Below, one piece after another: positions 52,908-61,388 of a stretch of DNA of 64,000 bases (positions are counted from its first letter, which is position 1; each line of letters begins with the position of its first letter). Under the pieces are notes generated by a model. That model had not been told where the DNA came from. It saw only the letters and a list, made by a program, of their open reading frames with translations, and did no database searches. The translations under genes were made by a program, and so were the position numbers. This DNA is from Candidatus Marispirochaeta associata (lineage in GTDB: Bacteria > Spirochaetota > Spirochaetia > JC444 > Marispirochaetaceae), in contig JWTM01000290.1 in the NCBI GenBank assembly GCA_001749745.1, forward strand, positions 124,001 to 188,000. The letters run 5' to 3'.

Positions 52908-54871
52908 CGCGAGGCCGGGCTGAGGATGGCGTTGATGGAATCTTGAACGGCCGCGAGTCCCTCGGCCGCCTTCTCCCACTCCGTGTGGGCGGTCTGACTC
53001 TCTTTTTCTATGGTATCGATCTCTTTCTGGACCTCTGCGGCCCTGAGGGGATTGCTGTAGACCTCTGGATCGGCCAGATCCTGATGCAGTTTCTCTATTC
53101 GCCGATCGATCTCTTCGATCTCTTCCATCAAGGTCGCTTCCCGCCTCTCCAGCCGACGGGCCTCGGCCTGCAGTGATTTGAGCTCCTCTCGCTGGAGCTG
53201 GTTGCTGCTTTTCTCTTCCGTAGATGGCTCTGTAGCGGTGCGGCTCTCCGCATCGGTCCGGTAGCGTTCTGCTTGGGAGCGGTAATAGGCATAATCCCCA
53301 GGGAAGAGTCTTCCCCGGCCATCTTCGATCTCGTAGACGCCGGTGGCCAGCTCCTCCAGGAAATAACGGTCGTGGGAGACGAAGACGACCGTGCCGCTGT
53401 AGGTCTTGAGCACATCCAAAAGGACATCCTTGGTCTGCAGATCGAGGTGATTGGTCGGCTCGTCCAGAACCAGCAGGTTGACCGGATTCAAAAGCAGCTT
53501 CAGGAGCGCCAGGCGACTCTTCTCCCCGCCGCTCAAAACCTGCACCGATTTATAGATATCGTCCCCTCGAAAGAGGAAGGCCCCCAAGAGACCTCGCAAA
53601 CTGGGAATCAGTTCGGTGGGCGCCTCCGCTTCCACTTCGTCGTATATCGTCCGCTCTTCGGTGAAACGGTTCTCCACATCTTGGCTAAAGTAGCCGATCT
53701 TAACGCCGGTTCCCAGTTTCAGTTCACCTTCAAAGTCCGAATCGACCCCCGCCAGGATGCGCATGAGGGTTGATTTTCCCGCACCGTTCTTCCCGGTCAG
53801 GGCGATCTTCTCTCCCCGTTCGATCTCGAGTTCCACGCCGGTAAAAACCTGATGCTCTCCATAGGACTTGGCCCCTTCATGCAGGCGGATCACCTTCTTC
53901 CCCGAGTGGGGCGGGTCGGGAAAGCGGAAGTGGACATGCTTCATGCTTTCCGGGATCTCGATCAGCTCGATCTTCTCCAGCTGCTTGACCCTGCTCTGGA
54001 CGAGGGCCGCCTTGGAGGAGTTATACCGGAAACGGGAGATAAAGTTCTCGAGCCGTTCGATCTCGGCCTGCTGCTCCTCGTAGGCCTTCTGCAGCTGTTC
54101 GAGCTCGGCACTGCGCTGCCGCAGATAGGCGCTGTAGTTCCCCTGATAGACTCGGAGTCTTCCCAGAAAGAGTTCACAGACCCGGTTAACGCAGGCGTCG
54201 AGAAAGTGACGATCGTGTGATACGAGGACCATGCCGCCTGCAAAGGAGGCGAGGAACTGCTGCAGCCAGTCCCGGGCTTCTATATCGAGGTAGTTGGTCG
54301 GTTCGTCAAGGAGCAGAAGATCGGGGGAGGTCAAGAGGGCCTGTGCCAGGGCGATACGCATCTGCCACCCGCCGGAGAAGGCTTCGGTTCGCTTCTCGAA
54401 GTCGCTGCGTTGAAAACCGAGTCCGGTCAGTACCTCTTCGATACGCTGTTCCCTGCGGTAGTAGGCGCTCAACTCTATCCGCTCCTCCAGATCATGCTGA
54501 GTATGGAGGAGCTCCTCAATGCGCGGATCCCCTTCCTTCAGCGAAGCCAACTCCTCCTCTACGGCGGCTTTCTCCCCCAAGAGAGCCACGACGTGGGCGA
54601 AGGCCTCCTCCGCGGCATCCCAAAGGGGCTTGCCGGAATGGCGTATGCCGGTCTGAGGCAGATAGGTGATGCGCGCCCCCGGACTGCTGCTGCATTGACC
54701 GGAATCGGCGGAACTGAGCCCGGCGGCAATCTTCAGGAGCGAGGATTTTCCGGAGCCGTTGGCCCCGGAGAGGGCGATCCGGTCGCCGCTGCCGATACGC
54801 AGGTCGGCGGATTTGAGAATATCCCGATCCCCGAAGGCAAGGGAGATCTTAGAGAGCTGGAGAAAGGCCAT
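52904..54871 (-). CDS. ABC-F family ATPase (Uup/EttA-like)
   Basis: 655 residues from ATG 54871 (CAGGAGTAGT upstream); the frame is open a further 64 codons but that stretch overlaps the next gene and is not protein-like. Two ABC modules: Walker A GANGSGKS and GKNGAGKS, signatures FSGGWQM and LSGGEKS, separated by a linker; then a coiled coil (about 560-655) as in Uup. No membrane domain. ABC-F proteins act on ribosomes. It lies downstream of the SH3-like lipoprotein gene. Confidence 0.92.
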   Translation of the reverse strand: MAFLQLSKISLAFGDRDILKSADLRIGSGDRIALSGANGSGKSSLLKIAAGLSSADSGQCSSSPGARITYLPQTGIRHSGKPLWDAAEEAFAHVVALLGEKAAVEEELASLKEGDPRIEELLHTQHDLEERIELSAYYRREQRIEEVLTGLGFQRSDFEKRTEAFSGGWQMRIALAQALLTSPDLLLLDEPTNYLDIEARDWLQQFLASFAGGMVLVSHDRHFLDACVNRVCELFLGRLRVYQGNYSAYLRQRSAELEQLQKAYEEQQAEIERLENFISRFRYNSSKAALVQSRVKQLEKIELIEIPESMKHVHFRFPDPPHSGKKVIRLHEGAKSYGEHQVFTGVELEIERGEKIALTGKNGAGKSTLMRILAGVDSDFEGELKLGTGVKIGYFSQDVENRFTEERTIYDEVEAEAPTELIPSLRGLLGAFLFRGDDIYKSVQVLSGGEKSRLALLKLLLNPVNLLVLDEPTNHLDLQTKDVLLDVLKTYSGTVVFVSHDRYFLEELATGVYEIEDGRGRLFPGDYAYYRSQAERYRTDAESRTATEPSTEEKSSNQLQREELKSLQAEARRLERREATLMEEIEEIDRRIEKLHQDLADPEVYSNPLRAAEVQKEIDTIEKESQTAHTEWEKAAEGLAAVQDSINAILSPASR

Positions 54872-54872
54872 A

Positions 54873-56174
54873 CTACTCCTGCCGCGACATGAACAGGACC
54901 AGGGGATTGTAGCCGACCTCTTGAATGACCAGATCCTGCACATTCTCCTCCGGTACCAGGGTAAGCCGCAGCCCCCCCGGCTCCAGATTGTAGAGAAATG
55001 AGACCGCATCGCTCTTGCCGGTGCCGGCGAAGCGGAACGAGGCGGCGCCGTCGTACTGGGCATAGAGCTCCGGTGCGGGATGGCGGTCGAAGCGGATCGT
55101 GCCCCGATCCCCGTAGGAGGCTTTCAGCACGCTGGGAACCAGCCGCTCCTTGCCGGTCCAGACGAAGAGACCGAGCTCATCGATGGTCAGGGTCCCGTAG
55201 GCGCTGCTCTGGAAGGTGCCTCCGGGTTCGATAATCCTATCCAGGGCCTCCTCCCGGCGCAGCTGTTCCTCTTCGAGGATCTCTTCCAGGTCCGGGATTG
55301 CGGTATACCGGGCGGTTACGTCGCTTGCATCCACCTTGAACTGCACCAAAAGGGAGTTCAACGGCGGCCGCGGATCCTCAAAGGTTATATAGAGGGAGCT
55401 TCCTTCAAAATAATAGCGGTTGTTGCCGGCCGGAAGGATCTCGTCATAGCTGGCTTCAACCTGATACTTAGGCGAGACGATGCGCACCGTCTGCCCTTCT
55501 TTATCTGGAAACAGGCCGTAATCGGGGCGGATGGTCTCGAGATCGACGGTGCCCTGGTTGATCAGATAGAGAAAGCGGTCCGGGTAGTAGGCCCTTTCGA
55601 AGAAGTCGTCCAGCCGCGGATCGTCGCTCTCCTCGGCGAGGGCTTCATCCCTGGACCCCTCTTCGTAGATGACCAGGTAGTGATCGAAGCAGTAGCCGAC
55701 GGTGCCGTCCCGGGTTATCACCTTGTACCAATAGCCCATGTAGCTTCCGACCTCGACCTCATCGCTCGCTTTGGCGAGAATTTTCATCTCTTCCTCGTTG
55801 CGTAAACGGTAGACCCGGTCGCTCATTACGTCGGGGCTCTCCCGGACCGGCAAGCCAACCTCCCGGGAGAGGGCCATCTGCCGGGCATAGGGCCGGTAGC
55901 GGGCGGCGGCATCCTCGGCATCGCTTTTGCGCTGATGAAACTCGATGCGCCACTGCTTGACGCTGTAATTCTTCCCGTTTTCCGAGTCGGTTATTATGTA
56001 TGACTCTTCGATACTCGATTCGCTTCTGACCTGCACCAGCATCGCCGCCTCCAGGTCGCTCTCTTCGGGCGGCCACAATACAATGCCGTACCCGATACCC
56101 CTGCCGGAGCAGGCGACGAGAAGTGCGATCAGAAAAAGCAGAATTATGAGCTGGGAAAAGCGGAATCTATGCAT
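54873..56174 (-). CDS. Lipoprotein with SH3-like domain
   Basis: 433 residues. Signal peptide ending LIALLVAC, a lipobox. An SH3-like segment follows at about 100-175 (SREVGLPVRESPDVMSDRV, GYWYKVITRDGTVGYCFDHYL), as in SH3_3 wall-binding domains, then a long C-terminal region of beta strands with no recognised family. Probably anchored in the periplasm. One base separates its stop from the ABC-F start. Confidence 0.8.
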   Translation of the reverse strand: MHRFRFSQLIILLFLIALLVACSGRGIGYGIVLWPPEESDLEAAMLVQVRSESSIEESYIITDSENGKNYSVKQWRIEFHQRKSDAEDAAARYRPYARQMALSREVGLPVRESPDVMSDRVYRLRNEEEMKILAKASDEVEVGSYMGYWYKVITRDGTVGYCFDHYLVIYEEGSRDEALAEESDDPRLDDFFERAYYPDRFLYLINQGTVDLETIRPDYGLFPDKEGQTVRIVSPKYQVEASYDEILPAGNNRYYFEGSSLYITFEDPRPPLNSLLVQFKVDASDVTARYTAIPDLEEILEEEQLRREEALDRIIEPGGTFQSSAYGTLTIDELGLFVWTGKERLVPSVLKASYGDRGTIRFDRHPAPELYAQYDGAASFRFAGTGKSDAVSFLYNLEPGGLRLTLVPEENVQDLVIQEVGYNPLVLFMSRQE

Positions 56175-56181
56175 ATTTTTG

Positions 56182-56210
56182 AATAGACCATATTAGCCTT
56201 GATAAGTCAA
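56182..56210 (-). promoter_or_regulatory. Candidate promoter of the SH3-like lipoprotein
   Basis: On the minus strand TTGACT (56205-56210), 17 bases, TCTATT (56182-56187), a few bases before the ATG at 56174; the leader would be very short, so this is uncertain. Confidence 0.3.
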
Positions 56211-56278
56211 TAATCGTCACCCTGCACAACTGGGGAACAATCTGATAGGCTAGGTCAAACCCTTCACTGGAGAGTCTG

Positions 56279-57532
56279 ATGCTGAATGCTTCGATCTACC
56301 CTAGCCTTGAATCTTGTTTTAGCATCGCCTTAAGGATCTGCAAAGAGATCTGGCGCATTCCGGCTTTAGGGCCGGAAAACGGCGGCGAAGGGGAGGAGCA
56401 GAAGGCTCTCGCCCTCGCGCGGGCCCTGGGTGAAGCGACTTCATTTCCCGCGCCTGAGCGTTTTGATGCGGAGGACCCCCGGGTTCCATCGGGCATTCGA
56501 CCCAATCTAGTTTATCGCTGGCCCGCAGTCGAGGGGGCGCCTCGGATCTGGTTTCTGCTGCACCTGGACGTGGTTCCGGCTGGGGATCCTGAAGCCTGGA
56601 GCTCGCCCCCCTTTGAGCCGACCGAACGGAAAGGACGCATCTACGGCCGGGGTACCGAGGATAACGGAGCGGGGCTGGTGAGCGTACTCGCCGCGCTCAT
56701 GGGATTGGAAGCTGCGGCCCCGGATAGACTGCGTAATATAGGCCTGGTCCTGGCGGCGGACGAGGAGGTCTCCTCCCGGTGGGGTATTCTGCACCTGTTA
56801 AAGCAGGAGAATCTTTTTAAGCCGGGGGATCTCTTTATTGTTCCCGACGGGGGGGAGCCCGAAGGGCTGGAGATCGAGGTGGCGGAGAAGGGGCTTCTCT
56901 GGCTCAAGATAGCGATTAGCGGCCGCCAAGGCCATGCCAGCCGTCCGGATGAGGCCTGCAATGCGGTGCTGGCCGGTTCCCGGATAATGCTTGAGCTCAA
57001 TGCGCTGGAAGAGGAGTTATTAGTGCGGGACTCGCTATTCGAGCCTCCCAGATCTACCCTCGTTCCCACCTTGAGGATTTCCGATCAGAACGGGATAAAC
57101 AGCATCCCGGCCAAGGATCTCTTCTATCTGGACTGCCGTATCCTGCCGGACTATGACCTGGATACGGTTCTCGCCTCTGTAGAGAAGCGCTGCCGGGAGG
57201 TCGCCGAAGCGACGGGCACCGAAATCCAGGTCGAAACGGTCGACCGAACCGAGGCCTCGAGGAGCGATTCAAGGCATCCCCTCATCGCCCAGTTCAAGCG
57301 CAGAGTCGAGGAGGCGAAGGGGAAGGAGGTACGATTCGTGGGCGCCGGCGGTTCGACGGTAGCCGCCTATCTGCGGCATGCTGGGTATGCGGCTGTAGTA
57401 TGGGCCAGTATCTGCGATACGGCCCACACGGTCGATGAGTATATGCGGCCCAATGCGGCCAAAGAGGATGCGGCGGTGCTACTCGACTTCCTGCTCGGGG
57501 TAGATGATCGCGATTCGACCCTGGGAGAGTAG
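56279..57532 (+). CDS. M20-family metallopeptidase (Sapep/dipeptidase-like)
   Basis: 417 residues. Zinc-site residues: LLHLDVVPAGDPEAW, GRGTEDNGAG, AADEEVSSRWG and the C-terminal DTAHTVDE. These match the PepV/Sapep branch, which cleaves dipeptides. Dimerisation domain about 200-310. GGAGAG precedes the ATG. Its last 54 bases overlap the convergent minus-strand gene. Confidence 0.88.
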   Translation: MLNASIYPSLESCFSIALRICKEIWRIPALGPENGGEGEEQKALALARALGEATSFPAPERFDAEDPRVPSGIRPNLVYRWPAVEGAPRIWFLLHLDVVPAGDPEAWSSPPFEPTERKGRIYGRGTEDNGAGLVSVLAALMGLEAAAPDRLRNIGLVLAADEEVSSRWGILHLLKQENLFKPGDLFIVPDGGEPEGLEIEVAEKGLLWLKIAISGRQGHASRPDEACNAVLAGSRIMLELNALEEELLVRDSLFEPPRSTLVPTLRISDQNGINSIPAKDLFYLDCRILPDYDLDTVLASVEKRCREVAEATGTEIQVETVDRTEASRSDSRHPLIAQFKRRVEEAKGKEVRFVGAGGSTVAAYLRHAGYAAVVWASICDTAHTVDEYMRPNAAKEDAAVLLDFLLGVDDRDSTLGE

Positions 57533-58321
57533 ATCCCTGCCCCCGGGAGCGTTTAATAGCGCCAGTGCGTCTGCCCGGGAGATAATCGGATCGGTGGGGG
57601 TAATGCCGAAGAGGCCCCGGGCGGCGATTCTCAGGGGATTGGGGCCTACCCGGTTGCGGATGGAGTCGGACGAGAAGGAGTCGGCGTAGGCGACGCAGCC
57701 TTCGGTAAGGATAGTCTCCCGGTCCATCATGCGCGGTTCGAAGAGTAGCTGCATCGAATCATCCCAGATCCTGGGGAAGAGGGCCGGCACAATCGTGCTC
57801 TCCCGGTTCTCGCCGTGAACGGGCAGCTCTTCCTGGGCGTAGATCAGGATCCCCGTAAAGGCCGCGCTCGGTACGTGAAAGAGGGTCGGAGCGAGGGTAT
57901 AGCCCCGGCGGTGGTCGATAAAGACCTCTGCCAGGTTGGGGAAGAGGGGTATGCGGTAACGCAGGCTCAAGCTTTTAAATTCCGCCGAGTAGCTGCTCCC
58001 CTGGGTGCGAATCTCCTGCAGACGATCGAACAGCTCGGGCAGTCGATCCGGATTGGTTCGGATCCACTCCTCGAGGCGGGTCGAGGAATTCAGCTGCAGG
58101 CCGCTTGCCGCGGCCAGGAAGCGCTCCGCCATCTCCGATTCAATCCGGCGCTGCAGTTCTCCCCGGGCCAGGGGAGTGAATGAAGCTACCTCTTCGCTTA
58201 TCATGAGTCGGATCTCCCGCCTGTTCCAGTCGACCTCCATCGAGGTATCACCGAATAGGGCTATCGCCGTCGCAACGAAGAGCAAGCAGTAGAGTAGTGG
58301 AAGCAGACGTTTCATGATCAT
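57479..58321 (-). CDS. Exported protein, function unknown
   Basis: 280 residues with an N-terminal signal peptide (KRLLPLLYCLLFVATAIALF, then GDTSMEVDW). The mature part includes a helical region rich in charged residues and FIDHRRGYTLAPTLFHVP, with no domain I recognise. It overlaps the lytic transglycosylase gene by four bases (ATGA) and ends overlapping the convergent M20 gene by 54 bases. Probably periplasmic; part of the envelope cluster. Confidence 0.75.
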   Translation of the reverse strand: MIMKRLLPLLYCLLFVATAIALFGDTSMEVDWNRREIRLMISEEVASFTPLARGELQRRIESEMAERFLAAASGLQLNSSTRLEEWIRTNPDRLPELFDRLQEIRTQGSSYSAEFKSLSLRYRIPLFPNLAEVFIDHRRGYTLAPTLFHVPSAAFTGILIYAQEELPVHGENRESTIVPALFPRIWDDSMQLLFEPRMMDRETILTEGCVAYADSFSSDSIRNRVGPNPLRIAARGLFGITPTDPIISRADALALLNAPGGRDLLSQGRIAIIYPEQEVE

Positions 58322-59655
58322 TCCTCCGTCCCAGGGGCCGGTACCCGCAGTTTCAGGCCCGGCTGCAGCAGGTCGGTAAGTTTTAGCTGATTATTATGGG
58401 CTAAGTCCTCGGGTGAGGTTCGATACCGTCGGGCGATACTGCTCAAGGTGTCTCCTCGGCGTACCTCGTACTCTACGCTTTGTTCGTAAGTAAGGGGTAC
58501 GTACTCGTTCCTGGTCTCCCGAAACGGGGGCATCTTCTGCATGAGCGGAATCCGCACCTGAGTACCGATCGAGAGCCGCCTGGGATCCAGGCCCTGATTG
58601 AATTCCATGATCAGATCGGAGCTGATCCCGTAATAACGGGCCAGGGCGTAGATGGTATCCCCCCGCTGGATGATATGACTATCCATATCTACCAGATCGA
58701 TCACACTCGTCTCGAGGGCCTCTCTTATCTTATCGGCGTATCCTTCCTGAACTTTCAGGGTGTAGGAGTCGAGCAGCGGAGGCGTTACCGGCTGGTTGAG
58801 CTCGCTGTTGAAACGATGCAGTTCCGCCACCGGTACCCCGGAGATCTCTGCCAGACGGTGAAGATTGACCGGCCCGGGGACGGAAATGCGCTCCCAGCTC
58901 ACGCCTTCCCAGAACTGGGGCAGACCGTAGCGGCCGGGGTAGGAGGCGTAGTGGGCGACCGCCAAAAAGCGGGGCACATAGCTCCTCGTCTCCGCCGGCA
59001 GAAAACCGCCCCGGGCGAGGGTCCAGAAATCGTCGCTTCCGGCGGCGGCGACCGCCCGCTGCATACAGCCCAGGCCGCAGTTGTAGGCGCCGATGGCAAG
59101 GAGCCAATCCCCGAGGATGCGGTAATTGGTCTCAAGCTTCCGTAAGGCCCCGTAGGTAGCCTTGTAAAAGTCCCTGCGTTCATCGAGCCAGTCGTTTATC
59201 CGCAGGTCATAGGGGTCGACGCTGTTCTGCATGAACTGCCAGAGACCTACCGCACCCGATTTCGATACGGCGTCGTGCCGGAAGGCGGATTCTATTATCG
59301 GAAGATAGGCCAGCTCCCAGGGCAGGTCAAGCTCGGCGGCTACCGTATGAATGAAGGGCAGGTAGGCTTGCCCCCGTTCCAGTACCCGACTCAGATAGGC
59401 GATGCCCGCCGGCTGTGCGTAATGGGCGAGTTGGGCCTCGACCTCCGGGACGGCCGTGAAGAGGGCGGTATCCAGAGAGTGAAAAGCTGCGGCGTTGAGG
59501 GGGCTTTCATGCTCCCCCCGGCGACTCGGGAGGGGATTCCCGAATCTTGTCGGCGGTTTGGAGGTCGCAGCCTCGGGCAGGGGAGGCGCGAGAAGCCGTC
59601 CCGTGGTCAACACCAGAGCCAGGAGCAGGATGCTCCCCGGCGTGATCCTAGCCAC
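58318..59655 (-). CDS. LysM-containing lytic transglycosylase (MltD-like)
   Basis: 445 residues from GTG 59655 (GGGAG upstream); the frame extends upstream into the preceding gene but that part is not protein-like. Signal-like hydrophobic start, then an SLT domain with catalytic E122 in LPIIESAFRHD and SGAVGLWQFM, and two C-terminal LysM repeats (HIIQRGDTIYALARYYGIS; YEVRRGDTLSSIARRYRTS). It cleaves peptidoglycan in the periplasm. It overlaps the genes on both sides. Confidence 0.9.
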   Translation of the reverse strand: MARITPGSILLLALVLTTGRLLAPPLPEAATSKPPTRFGNPLPSRRGEHESPLNAAAFHSLDTALFTAVPEVEAQLAHYAQPAGIAYLSRVLERGQAYLPFIHTVAAELDLPWELAYLPIIESAFRHDAVSKSGAVGLWQFMQNSVDPYDLRINDWLDERRDFYKATYGALRKLETNYRILGDWLLAIGAYNCGLGCMQRAVAAAGSDDFWTLARGGFLPAETRSYVPRFLAVAHYASYPGRYGLPQFWEGVSWERISVPGPVNLHRLAEISGVPVAELHRFNSELNQPVTPPLLDSYTLKVQEGYADKIREALETSVIDLVDMDSHIIQRGDTIYALARYYGISSDLIMEFNQGLDPRRLSIGTQVRIPLMQKMPPFRETRNEYVPLTYEQSVEYEVRRGDTLSSIARRYRTSPEDLAHNNQLKLTDLLQPGLKLRVPAPGTEE

Positions 59656-60748
59656 CGTCGCTCCCGGCGAAGGGTTTCTCGCCGAAATAGATACCCGCCC
59701 ACTCCCATTGGCCGTGGATTTCAGGATCCGCAGGAAAATCGATCCGCCGGAAATAGAGGTACCAGGTTTTGATGCGGTAGGACCAGCCCCAGGTCCGAAG
59801 GTAGGCTTCACGGCTGTTGGAACCCTCATCCAGTTCTCTCGAATAGTAGACCTTGCCCTTGAGGAAGATCCCGATCTGGGAGAGGAAGTCGAGATCTGCC
59901 TGGGATTCATCCTGCTCCCAGGAGAGGGCAAAGAAGTTTACCCGGGCCATATACTGGCGCAGCCTGCGCGAGTCTTCCCGCCAAATAGCGGCTTTGATAT
60001 TGTTTACCAGCCGATCGAGATCCGCCATAGTCCAATCTTTATCCCGTCTGTCGTAGAAGGTGATCATGGAACTGATCTCCTGCTGCGCATCGGGTATCCC
60101 CTGTATCGATGTATCGGGGAATTTCAGGAATTCTTTATAGGCCTGGATGGCCAGATCCCATTCGCCGATCTCCTCGTAGGTTTTACCCAGAAAATAGTAG
60201 GTTTGCCCCAGGTCGATCTCTCCCGGGAATCGGGCGATCAGCTCCTTGTAGTACTGAACGCGGGTCTCCGGCTCTTCAACCAGATCGATCAGGCTGTTGA
60301 GACAGAGAAAGTGAACCGAGTTCTCCCGCACCAGAAGATCGGAGTAATTCTTCAGGATGCGTTCATAATAGTGCGCAGCAAAGGGAAAGGCATGCTGCTT
60401 ACGGTAGTTCTCCGCGATGACGAGGAGATAGTAGGCGTTATAGGGATCCTCGGGATTCTTCTCCACATAGGTAGAGAGCAGGAGGTTGAGTTCCTGGTCG
60501 TTCTCATCCCGATAGAGCAGCTTGATTATCTGGTTCATCAGGATGTACCGGGCTTCGAAGGGGGTCTCTTCCTGCTCCAAGAGTTCCAAGAGTTCTGCGA
60601 TTTCCTGTCGCTCCTCTGGTTCGCCTTTTAGGAAGTAGGCTTTCTCTCCGTAACGAAGGGTGTCTATCAGGGAACACTGGGTTCCGCTCAACGCCGCCAG
60701 TAGAATGACGACGATACCAAGCAGGCTAAAGCCGATGCGCTTTCTCAT
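59648..60748 (-). CDS. TPR-like exported protein
   Basis: 366 residues. Hydrophobic start KRIGFSLLGIVVILLAAL ending near SGTQC, which may be a relaxed lipobox. The body consists of tetratricopeptide-like helix pairs (for example DLGQTYYFLGKTYEEIG, then WDLAIQAYKEFLKFP) up to about 220, then a helical part with unknown function. Ends overlapping the MltD start by eight bases. Confidence 0.78.
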   Translation of the reverse strand: MRKRIGFSLLGIVVILLAALSGTQCSLIDTLRYGEKAYFLKGEPEERQEIAELLELLEQEETPFEARYILMNQIIKLLYRDENDQELNLLLSTYVEKNPEDPYNAYYLLVIAENYRKQHAFPFAAHYYERILKNYSDLLVRENSVHFLCLNSLIDLVEEPETRVQYYKELIARFPGEIDLGQTYYFLGKTYEEIGEWDLAIQAYKEFLKFPDTSIQGIPDAQQEISSMITFYDRRDKDWTMADLDRLVNNIKAAIWREDSRRLRQYMARVNFFALSWEQDESQADLDFLSQIGIFLKGKVYYSRELDEGSNSREAYLRTWGWSYRIKTWYLYFRRIDFPADPEIHGQWEWAGIYFGEKPFAGSDGG

Positions 60749-60781
60749 AACTGTAATCGATACTACCAGAGCCCCGATGGC

Positions 60782-60809
60782 TTGGCAATAATCGCTTCAG
60801 GCTTATTAA
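60782..60809 (+). promoter_or_regulatory. Candidate promoter of the membrane-protein/lipoprotein/aroD unit
   Basis: TTGGCA (60782-60787), 16-base spacer, TATTAA (60804-60809), in the divergent gap. Confidence 0.33.
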
Positions 60810-60857
60810 GAGCGCTCCTTGTAGGGGCGGAATGAATTTGCTAAGCTTGAAGGTACG

Positions 60858-61388
60858 ATGGAAAAGAGACAGGTACGATTTCCGCATAAGCTATTGATCG
60901 GTAGTGTGTTTTTGATTCTTATGGGGATCGGAATGTTATTGGTGACCACCGGGGTTCTCCCCCGCTACGAGGATCTGTGGCCGATTGCCGTCTCACTGCT
61001 GGGATTCCTCACGATTTATCTGGTTAACGCCCGGCAGTTGGGACGCTGGTACCTCGTCCTCGGGTTCTTCTTCTTTCTGAGCGGCCTGTTGCTGACCCTC
61101 CAGGAGGCTCTGCTTCCGGGAACAGATCTGGAGTTATACTGGCCCGTCTATATGACCATCGCCGGGATCTCCCTGGCAGTTTACGGCAATAAGCTCAAGG
61201 GCAGCGGGCGAATTAAGGCCCTCGTGCCTGCGTGGGGACTGATTATATTGAGCCTGATATTTCTACCCTTCTCCTTAGGGCTGATTAAGGAGGATTTTTC
61301 CAGGGTGGCCGCAACCTGGTGGCCGGTTCTCTTTATCCTGTTGGGAATCTGGCTGCTCGAGGAGTATCTCCGGAAACGGCGCAAGTGA
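60858..61388 (+). CDS. Polytopic membrane protein, function unknown
   Basis: 176 residues with about six hydrophobic segments joined by very short loops, basic at both ends. Reminiscent of LiaF/DUF5668-type N-terminal membrane domains but without the extra domain. Its stop overlaps the next gene's GTG. Confidence 0.72.
   Translation: MEKRQVRFPHKLLIGSVFLILMGIGMLLVTTGVLPRYEDLWPIAVSLLGFLTIYLVNARQLGRWYLVLGFFFFLSGLLLTLQEALLPGTDLELYWPVYMTIAGISLAVYGNKLKGSGRIKALVPAWGLIILSLIFLPFSLGLIKEDFSRVAATWWPVLFILLGIWLLEEYLRKRRK

Noticed and set aside
59495..60631. 378-codon plus-strand frame opposite the TPR gene
   Set aside because: The minus-strand product has a signal peptide and TPR pattern; the opposite frame has none and runs across two genes.
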